A stretch of DNA of 64,000 bases from a virus. Under the pieces are notes generated by a model. That model did no database searches and was not told the origin of the DNA. It saw nothing but the letters and a program-made list of their open reading frames with translations. Where the stretch lies: IMG/VR virus record IMGVR_UViG_3300045135_002615, positions 232,643 to 296,642 of that record, one strand, 5' to 3'. The position numbers and the translations under genes were made by a program. Below, piece after piece: positions 14,588-25,300 of the stretch (positions are counted from its first letter, which is position 1; each line of letters starts with the position of its first letter).

Positions 14588-16288
14588 ATGGACCCTATCG
14601 ACCGACTAATCTCAAGCCTCAACAAGAAGGTTATCCGTAAACTCGCCGCTGAAGACCTCCCTACCTTTGAGGAAGCGATCAAGGGAAAGACCTTCAAGAA
14701 CCCTAATACGGGTAATGACGTTCAGTTTGGATCACTCCCTGCCGAAGAGCAGAAGAAGATCCGTGCTGAATATGACAAGAAGGTGGAGGAGCTTGAAGGA
14801 GAGGGTAAGGGTAAGGGAGAGAAGAAGCCTCTCAAAAAGATGACCAAGGTTCAATTGCTTGATCAGCTTGAAGGGGATAAGGACTTCTCAGGGGTTGATC
14901 TCACTAAGTTTAAAGACTTTGATTGGTCAAGTGTGGATTTGAGGGGTGCTAACTTCTCAGGTTCAGACCTGACAGGTGCGTACTTTGGTGTTGGTTCTAG
15001 ACTCGAAGGAGCGAACTTTGAGGGTGCTAATCTTTCAGGTGTCGAGTTCAGAGGGAAAAAGGGTTATGGCGTGAGCCCGTACAGCGATACTCCAGATACT
15101 GTCCATAAAAACGTCAACTTCAAGGGTGCTAATCTTGAAGGTGCGGAGATGTCTTTTCTTCGTTTTGAAAATTCAGATTTAAGCGGTGCTAATCTAAAGG
15201 GTGCTGAGCTTGACGCGGTGATGATAGATAGAAAATGCACCGTAAGAGGTGCTGACTTTGAGGGTGCAACCTTTCATGCCTCCCAATTCAATGGCGTCAA
15301 TCTGAAGGGTGTGAACTTTGCGGGAGCAACCATAAAGTCTGGGGGTGGATATAATAACAGTAGAAGAACCTTCGACAGAGCGAACATCTCAGGTGCAGAC
15401 TTCTCAGGTGCAAACTTCGCCTTCGGTGACGCTTTTAGGTTTGGTGGTAACTTTGGGAAACCCGCCAAAATAAATGGAGCTAAGTTTAGATTTGATGTTC
15501 TAGAAAGTGTGGGAACTAAAGAATTTAAAGCATTTGGCTTTGATAAAGACAATCCTCCTGAAGGCTTGTCCGATAAGGTTCTACATAAAATGGTTGGTGG
15601 TAGGGAGTACCTAGAGTATAGGGAGGCTGAAGAAGATAAAGCTGAAGAAGCTAAAGCTAAGGCTGATGCGGAAGCCAAAGCTAAAGCTGATGAGGAAGCC
15701 AAAGCCAAAGCTAAAGCTGATGAGGAAGCCAAAGCCAAAGCTAAGGCTGATGAGGAAGCTAAAGCTAAGGCTGATGCTGAAGCCAAAGCTAAGGCTGATG
15801 CTGAAGCCAAAGCTAAGGCTAAAGCTGAAGCCAAAGCTAAGGCTGATGCTGAAGCCAAGGCTAAGGCTGATGAGGAAGCCAAAGCTAAAGCTAAGGCTGA
15901 TGAGGAAGCCAAAGCCAAGGCTAAGGCTGATGAGGAAGCCAAAGCTAAAGCTGAGGAAGAAGAGAAGATCAAAGAGAACTCAAAACGTCTTAAAGACCTT
16001 GAGTCTAAGATTAAAGCCGTTAAGAAGAAAGATGATCTCATTGACCTTGTGTCTGAGCTAGGTAGGATGAAGGGTCAACTCTCAAACGCTAAGTTTAAGG
16101 ACAAACTAGAGTCTGAGATGAAGGCTGTCGATAAAGCTGTACAAAACGCGAAAGAGAACACGTCTTTCACGGGTAGGATTAAGAGCTTCTTCGGTCTAGG
16201 TAAAAAGGCAAGGCTCAAGGAAGCCCGACTCTTGCTCAATGGACTTCAGGATGAGATCGAGCATCTCAAGAGGGACATCAACCGCTGA
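14588..16288 (+). CDS. Pentapeptide-repeat protein with long Ala/Lys/Glu coiled coil, 566 aa
   Basis: Residues about 105-300 contain many A(D/N)LXX pentapeptide repeats (LRGANFSGSDLTGAYF, EGANFEGANLSG, FKGANLEGAEM), which fold as a right-handed quadrilateral beta helix. Residues about 355-460 are TolA-like KAKADEEA and KADAEAK repeats, forming one long highly charged helix. The C-terminal 100 residues are helical with a short Phe/Gly segment (FFGLGKK). No signal peptide is seen. Pentapeptide proteins can mimic DNA and inhibit gyrase. In a phage structural block it may instead be a fibre or internal spacer. The function is not settled. Confidence 0.85.
   Translation: MDPIDRLISSLNKKVIRKLAAEDLPTFEEAIKGKTFKNPNTGNDVQFGSLPAEEQKKIRAEYDKKVEELEGEGKGKGEKKPLKKMTKVQLLDQLEGDKDFSGVDLTKFKDFDWSSVDLRGANFSGSDLTGAYFGVGSRLEGANFEGANLSGVEFRGKKGYGVSPYSDTPDTVHKNVNFKGANLEGAEMSFLRFENSDLSGANLKGAELDAVMIDRKCTVRGADFEGATFHASQFNGVNLKGVNFAGATIKSGGGYNNSRRTFDRANISGADFSGANFAFGDAFRFGGNFGKPAKINGAKFRFDVLESVGTKEFKAFGFDKDNPPEGLSDKVLHKMVGGREYLEYREAEEDKAEEAKAKADAEAKAKADEEAKAKAKADEEAKAKAKADEEAKAKADAEAKAKADAEAKAKAKAEAKAKADAEAKAKADEEAKAKAKADEEAKAKAKADEEAKAKAEEEEKIKENSKRLKDLESKIKAVKKKDDLIDLVSELGRMKGQLSNAKFKDKLESEMKAVDKAVQNAKENTSFTGRIKSFFGLGKKARLKEARLLLNGLQDEIEHLKRDINR
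15645..15958 (+). repeat. Tandem repeats coding Ala/Lys/Glu helix
   Basis: About 310 bp of imperfect repeats built from GCTAAGGCTGAT, GAGGAAGCCAAA and GAAGCCAAAGCT units. Unit lengths are multiples of 6-12 bp and the reading frame is kept. Copies differ mainly at third positions. Such tracts expand and contract by slippage, so length should vary between related phages. Confidence 0.9.
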
Positions 16289-16306
16289 CAATCCTCCCTC
16301 GTTAGT

Positions 16307-16352
16307 CTTTTAATAGAAGCACCACTCTGAGAGACTAATGAAAGAGGGTGCT
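16307..16352 (+). promoter_or_regulatory. CTTTTAATAG element and SD-bearing hairpin
   Basis: CTTTTAATAG (16307-16316) is followed by AGCACC-A-CTCT (318-328) pairing with AGAGGGTGCT (343-352), with one bulged A. The Shine-Dalgarno AGAGGG is in the 3' arm, six bases before the ATG at 16355. Confidence 0.6.
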
Positions 16353-16354
16353 CT

Positions 16355-19300
16355 ATGGCAGACGTTATTAGCAAGAATTATGAGGTCGTTACCACATTCG
16401 GTATCTATACCTTTACCGTCACCTCAGATGAGAATGGCTATACCTCTGTAGGTAATATCCGTAGGAACGGCTCCGTATGGACAAGCGACTATCCCGCAGA
16501 AGTCCATGCCGCCATCCAAGATGCTATCCTAGAGGTAGAGTCCCTTAACGGCTCAAACCCTCAGAACTACCTCATCGCGGATAACTTCCTATCCGAGATT
16601 GCAGAACTCGGTGCTCAAGCTCAATTCGCAGCCCGCACCAACCTCGGGTTCTCAAATATCTCTATCGGTGATCTCTCCGATGTAGAACTCGGAGGTAACC
16701 TCGAAGAGAATAAGATACTCAAGGTAGTTAATGGTGTCTTTACTCAAGCCGATCTCCCCGCAGGTGTTGGTGGAGGCTTCACGCAAGAAGAGATTGAAGA
16801 CTTCGTAGGGGCTATGCTCACCGATGGTGGTGGGATCACATGGACATACGATGACAATAACTCTCAGATCAGTGGTGCGGTTACAATCTCACACCTGTCT
16901 GTAGGTGGACTCTCAGATGTGTCTCTCAATAATCCTGTAGATGGTCATGTACTCCGCCATAATGGTGCAGGTCAGTTCGTAAACGTACAGCTCTCATATA
17001 ACGATCTCGCAAACCTTCCCACACTAGGAACCGCATCCTCAAAAAATGCAGGTACCGGAGCAGATGAAGTCCTCCTATTGACACAGGCAGGTATTCTCCC
17101 CGCCCTTGATGGTTCAAACTTGACATCTCTACCCGCCATCACAATCGGTAGCCTCTCAGATGTGGATCCTAATGGAGTAGTTAATGGGCAGGTGCTTGTC
17201 TATGATAACGGCTCTTGGGTACCTGGTAACCCTGGTGTCGTCTATTCAGATGAGCAAGCTCAAGATGCCATCAATGACATGCTCAACAATAATGGAGCTG
17301 TCCATAGTGGTATCAACTTCGTCTATGATGACGTAGCTAACTCCATGACAGCCTCCATTGACATCTCCCCCTTCTCTATCGGCACACTAGCTGATGTAGA
17401 CACAGCAGGGGTAGTCAATGGGCAGGTTCTCAAGTATCAGAACGGCTCATGGACACCTTCACAGGATGTCGGGCGTACCGATGAAGAGATACAAGACCTT
17501 GTAGGTGCTATGCTCCTTGATGGTAATGGCATCACATGGACTTATGATGACAATAACGCACAGATCGGTGGCTCTGTTACCATTGATCATCTCTCTGTAG
17601 GTGGTCTCTCTGATGTGACACTTGCCGCACAAGTCAACAAGCAAGTACTCATCTCTAATGGTGTCAACTTTGAGAACAGGCTACTTGACCTATCAGACAT
17701 CTCGGACTCAGGCACACTCGTCACTCTAGCAGGTGCTCAAAACATCATAGGTGATAAGACCTTCTCAAGTGCAGTTACCTTTATTGGTACTGCTGAATAC
17801 GCGACCCCTGCGGGTGCTGTAGCTAATGAGATCGCTTCTGCCGCCTTCGTGATCAACTATGTTGACTCACAGAGTCACGTTGAGGCAGTAGGTGAACTAG
17901 CGGATGTCTCTGTCAACAACCCTCTCATCAATCAAGTCCTTGTATATGACGGGGTCAGTGACTTCGTTAACCGCCTGTTGGCTTCTACAGACTTGAGTGA
18001 TTCCGCTAGTATTGTAAGGGTGACGGACTCTATCAATGCACTTGCCGATGTTGATCTTGGAGGAGCTCTCGTTGAGGGTAAGGTACTTAAGGTAGTTAAT
18101 GGTGTCTTTACTCAAGCTGATGACATCGACACCGACATCTTCTTGACCCAGGAAGCCGTTGAAGACTTCGTAGGTGCTCAGTTTACACATGCTAATCACT
18201 CTACAGGGATCACGTTCACTTATGACGACCCTTCAAGTGAGATCAGAGCGACCCTTGCTACGAGCCTTCAAGACTACACGGCTCTTGTCCCTAATGATGG
18301 GAGCATCATTATTGGTGATGGGCAGCACTTCACCACAGAGAGCGGAGCTGTAGCTAGGGCTTCTCTTGGACTCACTATTGGAACTCATGTCCAAGCCTAC
18401 AACGCCCGCCTCGCTGAGATTAGTGCTCTCAACCCTGACCTCAACAACTTCATCGTGGGTGATGGTGCAGCCTTCTCTTTAAAGACCCCCGCACAGGTCA
18501 TTACAGCCCTTAATCTTGCCAACCTATACCAACCCCTAGAGGCAACCCTTACGGCTCTTTCTGGGGTAGGTACGGCGGCTAATAAGATCATCTACACAAC
18601 AGGGGTTGATCAGTTCGCGGAAACAGACCTTACCGCCTTTGGTAGATCACTCATAGATGACGCAGATGCTCTAACAGCTAGGGCGACTTTGGGTGTCACG
18701 ATTGGTACACATGTACAGGCTTACTCTGCTCAGCTTACTACGTTCTCTAACCTCAACCCCGCAGATGGGAACTTCATCGTAGGTAATGGGGTTTCATTTG
18801 TGGTAGAGAGTGGTGCGACAGCAAGAGCTTCACTAGGTTTGGGTTCAGCGGCACTTAATGATGAAGGTGACTTCTTAGCGAGTGGTTCAGGTCTTGATGA
18901 TCTGTCAAATGTGCAGATCAACGGGTCTGCTAATAGGCAGTTCCTTGTCAATGATGGTACGGGCAACTATGTGAACCGCACGATCAGCTCAACAGACCTC
19001 TCTAACACAGCCAAGATTGTCCTCCTTGATGGTTCTGATGAGCTCGTGCTCACTAACGTAATCAAGCCCAATGGTGGGATCAATGTCAATGGAGGAAACT
19101 TCACAGTAGCCGCTAATGGCGATGTGGTTGTAGGTGGTTCTCTTGATGTCTCTGGTCTAACCGCGACCCAGGCAGGCGTGAGTGTTATCAACACCAATAC
19201 GGGGAATGCCTCTCTTCATATCACGCCTAATGGAGACAACGCCTCTATCAACTCCGCTGGGGGCTCTATTGGGTTCAACCTTGCCACCCTCACAGACATC

Positions 19301-22300
19301 AATAGCATTACCTCCACAGAGGCGAGCTTCTCACTCCTGTCTACTTCTTCAATCACACTCGGTGACAACCTTGCTGTGGCATTGGAGGTCAGAGAGGGTG
19401 CAAATAGCTACATGACCTTCGTCACCACAGATGCAGGTGAGAAGATTGTCATGTCAAAGCCTGTAGAAGTCGCTACTAGCTTGAATGTGGGTAATGTCTC
19501 TATCAACAATGGTGTCATCTCTAATGGTGGTGCAGGGATTGACTTTGATGGTGAGTCACTTGCTACAACTGGCTCTGTCAACATCAATGGTGGGGCATTT
19601 ACAATAGATGGTGCTACGGGTAATGTCTCTACACAAGGCACACTCTCAGTCAACACTACCTCTACATTTACAGGTCTTGCTGACTTCAATGGCGGTGTTG
19701 ATCTAAATGCGGGTACGATTGTTGGTGTCTCTACCCTCACCACGACTACGATTGATGCCACAGGGGATACACTCAACTTAAACCTTAAAGACAACAAGGG
19801 TATTGCTCTTAAGGTTGCTGAAGGTGCCAACTCATACATAGAGGTAGACACCACTGATACTGCTGAAGAGGTTCGTATTTTGAAGCCTCTTGAGATCGAG
19901 GGGACACTTCAGCTCGGTTCAGGTAGCCTTGAGGATACTACGGGTCAGATTGATCTCGGTAGCACAAGTGTAACGACTACGGGTAATCTTACAGTCCAAG
20001 ACTTGACGGTCAATGGTGTTCAGAACATCAACAACCAGAACAACCTTCAAGTCAACGACAGCGTCATTGAGCTTAATGCCAACTTTGTGGGTAATAACGC
20101 TAATGACCTTGGTCTGCTTCTAACACGAGGTGATGAGGATGACGCCCTTATTATTTGGGACGAAGGTCTCTCGTCATTTGTGCTTGCTACTCATAGTGGT
20201 GCTGTCTCTGTAAACACTACGGACTTCTCAGGTGTTGCGGGTCTCACAGAAGCAAACCTAAAGATTGGTGGTCTGACTACAACTGCAAGTGTTACGGTTG
20301 GCACTACACTCTCAGTCACAGGTACAGGCACAATCACGGCACCTGCTCAGATCTCTAATGGTAATGAGATTGTAACTGCCGCATGGGTACGAGGGCTCGG
20401 ACTCAGTGACCTTACGGGCACAACAGAAGCAGTCCAAGACATCTCAGGTGGTCAGTTCACACACGCTAATCACTCTACAGGGATCACGTTCACTTATGAC
20501 GACCCTTCAAGTGAGATCAGAGCGACCCTTGATGCAGGTCTTCAGTCTATTAGCACACTAGGAACTGTGGCGGATCGAATCCTCTACACTACGGGTGCTG
20601 ACACCTATGCAGAGACTGCCATTACCCTTGCGGGTCGTAATCTCATCGCCTCCGCAGACCCTGTAGCTCATCTTGGTCTTGTTATAGGTACTGATGTCCA
20701 AGCCTACAATGCCCGCCTCGCTGAGATCAGCAACATTGCGGTACCCGTTGCTGATAACTTCCTTGCAGGTGATGGCAACGATTTTGTACTCAAGACCCCC
20801 GCACAGGCTCGTACCTCGTTGGGTCTTGATCAAGCTAATGCTAGGGTGACACTTGGTTTCGGCACAGCGGTTACGAATGACACTACGGACTTCTTAGCAA
20901 GTGGATCGGGTCTTAACGATCTCTCTGATGTGGTCATTACTAATGATCTCGTTGCAGGTACACCTCTTGTCAATCAGGTGCTCGTCTACACGAACAATGC
21001 TACGTTTGAGAACGTCCAGCTGACAACAAGTCAGCTCGTTGATGGTTCTTCTCTTATCAAGGACACCGACTCGATCAATCGTTTACATGACGTAGACACT
21101 ACAGGTCATGCCCAAGGTAAGATCCTTGTCTTTAACGCTAATGGTCATCTCGTAGTTGGTGATAAGACCTTGCCCGAGGAGGTTCAAGATACCGTTGGTG
21201 GCATGATCACCGCAGGTAATCAGACGGACATCACGGTCACCTATGACGATGCTAATGACAAGATCGACTTCTCAGTAGACGCTACGATTGCAAGGCTTAA
21301 CAGTCCTGCCTTTACAGGCACACCTACTGCTCCTACTGCCAATCAAGGTGACAACTCGACACAGCTCGCTACCACTAGCTATGTAGACACCGCCGTTCAA
21401 GGTGTGATCATTGGAGGAGGCTTCCAACCCAATAATGATAACCTCACAGACATCAGTGGTCTTACACCTGATGCGGATAACTTCATTGTCGGTGACGGCA
21501 ATAACTTCGTACAAGAGACACCTGCTCAAGTTAGGGCTACTCTCGGACTTGGTACTGCCGCTCAGAATGACACCGGAGACTTCCTTGCAAGTGGATCGGG
21601 TCTTAATGCTCTCTCTGATGTCACTCTAGGGGCTACCGCAAACAAGCAGTTCCTCGTCCATGATGGAGTTAATGGGTTTGCTAATAGAGTAATCTCCACT
21701 TCTGACCTCTCTGATGGGGCAGGGGTTCTCTTCAACACCTCGTCTATCAATGATCTGTCTGATGTTGACACCACAGGTAAGGCTGATGGTAGAGTTCTCA
21801 AGTTCAACGCTCAAGGAGATTTGGTTGTTGGTGACGATCTCGGCAAGACCGAGGAGGAGATACAAGACATTGTAGGCACCATGTTCGTTGCGAACAATGC
21901 AGGTAATACCCATATCACATTTGCCTATGATGACACCGAGGGTGCTAATGACGGCACAATCACCGCTACTGTCTCTCTCAATTCAACTGACCTCGGTGAT
22001 AGTGCTCTCCTTGCACGTCTAGCAAGCCCCGCCTTTACAGGTACTCCTACTGCACCTAAAGCCGATCTTAATGATGACTCAAACAAGATCGCTACCACGA
22101 GCTATGTGCAACAAGAGATACACTTCCTTGCTCAAGATTATCAACCTCTTGATGACCGTCTTACTGAGATCAGCAACATCGCTATCCCTACAGCGGATAA
22201 CTTCCTTGCTGGTGATGGTAACGACCTTGTGCTTAAGACCCCTGCACAGGCTCGTACCTCGTTGGGTCTTGATCAAGTTAATGCTAGGGTCACTCTCGGC

Positions 22301-25300
22301 TTTGGTACTGCTGTCACGAACGACACAGGTGACTTCTTAGCAAGTGGTTCAGGTCTTGATGACCTCTCTGATGTGGTGCTTGGAGCGACAGCTAATAAGC
22401 AGTTCCTTGTCCATGATGGGAACAACTTTGCTAATAGGATTATCTCTACTACTGACTTGAGCGATGGGACTGATATTCCTCTCCTAGATGCACAGGGAGA
22501 CTTGAGCCTAGGCTCAGACCTCTCAGTGACAGGTGTTCTCACCACAGGTAGTCTCGTTACGGACACTTTGACTCTTACAGGTGGAGTCAACCCTGCCTTC
22601 TCTATTGAGGACGGTGCGAGCACTTACCTTCAGATCAACACCCTTGTTGGTTTTGAGAAGGTGTCTGTCACTCAAGACTTTGAGGCAACAGGTGATGTGA
22701 CCCTCTCCTCCATTGAGGTCTCAGGAACTCAAATCACAGCAGGTGGTGCGGGCATCACCTTTGGTGCTGAGAGCCTGACGACCACAGGGACTGTCACGGT
22801 AGGCAACCTCACCGTTAATGGTACGCTCACTACGATCAACACGGATAACCTCTCTGTGAAGGATCGTGTGGTCGAACTCAATAGTGGCATTGGTGCGAAC
22901 AATAACGCAAACGATCTCGGTCTGTTCCTTAACAGAGGTAATGACGCAGACGCTCTCATCTTGTGGGACGAGGGTGAAGATGCCTTTGTCTTTGCTACGC
23001 ACACAGGTGCTGTCGATGGGACAACGGCGGACTACTCCGATGTAGCTCATGGCGGTTCCTTCTCAAGAGCTCCTGTACTCACAGGCAATATGGGTGTCAC
23101 AGGCACTCTCTCAGTAAGCGGGCAAACTACTCTGACAGGGCTTCTCCTTGCTAATGGTGGGGTCAACGTCAATGGTGGGAACTTCATTGTAGATTCAGCC
23201 ACAGGTAATGTCTCAACTATAGGCACTCTTACAGTCACAAGCACAGGTACGATTACCGCACCTGCTCAAGGAGCTAATGCCAATGAGATTGTCACCGCAG
23301 CATGGGTACGAGGCTTGGACATCTTTGACTTCAACGCCACCGCAGAGGAACTTGAAGATGCTGTAGCGGGTCAGTTCACACATGGTAATCATGGTGGTGG
23401 GCTCAGTGTCACTTACATAGACGATGGTGGAGTTAATGATGGTGAGATCCGTATCTCTACTACGGGCAACCTCGCAGACATCGCCACCATCACACACAAT
23501 GCAGGTGACTTCATTGTCGGTGACGGAAACAACTTCACGGCACAAACACCTGCACAAGTAAGAGCTACTCTTGATCTTGAAGTCGGTACGGATGTTCAAG
23601 CGTATGACGCGGGTCTACAATCCATTAGTGGTTTGGTTACAGGTGCAGGTCAGATCATCTACACCACCGCCCCTGATACTTATGCAACCTCTTCCATTAG
23701 TGCATTCGGCAGATCACTCATAGATGATGCTGATGCGGCTACCGCAAGAGCTACTTTGGGACTTGTCATCAACACGGATGTACAAGAGCACCATGAGTTC
23801 CTCACCGAGCTCAGTAACCTTGACCCATTAGGTGCAAACCAAGTCATCTACTCTGATGCTCTTGGTGATCTAGCTACCTCTTCCATTAGTGCTTTCGGTA
23901 GATCACTCATAGACGATGCTGACGCAGGTGTCGCGAGAGCTACTCTTGGTGTTGTGATCGGTACTAACGTACAGGCACAAGATGCAGGGCTACAATCCAT
24001 TAGCGGGTTGGTCACCGCCGCAGATCAGATGATCTATACTACGGCTCTTGACACTTATGCCACTACTTCCCTTACCGCATTTGGTAGATCACTCATAGAC
24101 GATGCTGACGCTCTTACGGCAAGGGCAACTCTCGGAGTGGTCATTGGCACGGATGTACAGGCACAAGACGCAGGTCTACAATCCATTAGTGGGTTAGTGA
24201 CAGGTGCAGATCAGATGATCTACACCACTGCCCTAGACACTTATGCCACCACAAGCCTAACCACCTTTGGTAGATCGCTCCTCGATGATGCTGATGCGAC
24301 TACGGCGAGGGCAACACTTGGCGTGGTGATTGGTACGGATGTACAAGCTCAGAATGGGCTCTTGCAAGAGTTTGCAGACCTAGACCCTGTAGCTGCCAAC
24401 AGGTTGTTCTATACAGACGCAAATGGCAACCTCACTACGTCTGTACTGACAGCTCAAGCGATAGCCCTACTTGATGACTCAACCTCTGCTGCTCAGAGGA
24501 CGACACTTGGTCTTGTGATCGGTACGGATGTGCAGGCTCAAGATGCAGGGTTGGAGTCTATAAGTGGTTTGATCACTGCGGCTGACCAGATGATCTACAC
24601 TACAGGTGCAGATACCTACGCGACTACAAGTCTGACAGCTTTTGGTAGGTCACTCATAGATGATGCCAACGCTCTAACAGCTAGAGCGACTTTGGGCGTC
24701 ACGATTGGTACTGATGTTCAGGCGTATGACCCTGCTCTGCAATCCATTAGTGGTTTGGTGACAGGTGCTAATCAGATCATTTACACGACTGCTCAAGACA
24801 CCTATGCCACGAGTGCGGTTACTGCCTTCGGTCTTAGCTTGATTGATGATGCAGATGCTCTAACAGCAAGGTCTACACTTGGAGTAGTCATAGGCACTGA
24901 TGTGCAAGCATATGACCCTGCACTTCAATCTATTAGTGGTTTGGTTACGGGTGCAGATCAGATGATCTACACTACCGGTGTAGATACCTATGCTACGACC
25001 ACGATCACAGCAGTCGGTAGAGCTTTGCTTGATGACGCTACTGTAGCTGATCAGAGAGCCACTCTTGGTCTTGGTGACGCCGCCCTTGTAAATACTTCGG
25101 TCAATGGTGGTGTGGGTGAGCAAGGTAAGGCTGTTGTGCTTGATGGTACGGGTAAGCTAGGGGCTCTTGACGGGTCTGCTTTGACGGCACTTGGCTCAAT
25201 CAACACCTTGAGTGATGTGGACACAACGGGCTTGGATGCTAATGATGTGCTTACATGGGATGCAGGTCAAGGTAAGTTTGTACCTACGGCACTTCAAGCT

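Noticed and set aside
15274-16041. Long minus-strand open frame of Ala/Leu/Ser repeats opposite the pentapeptide gene
   Set aside because: It is the antisense reading of the Lys/Ala/Glu repeats, has no ribosome binding site, and the plus-strand product has clear domains.
23590-25075. Regular repeats that might suggest a CRISPR array
   Set aside because: Units are 186 bp, lie in one reading frame and encode protein repeats; there are no short repeats with unique spacers anywhere in the window.
17897-25123. Many minus-strand open frames of 60-150 codons inside the two fibre genes
   Set aside because: Repeat composition and low stop density of the fibre genes leave antisense frames open by chance; none has a good start or recognisable motif.
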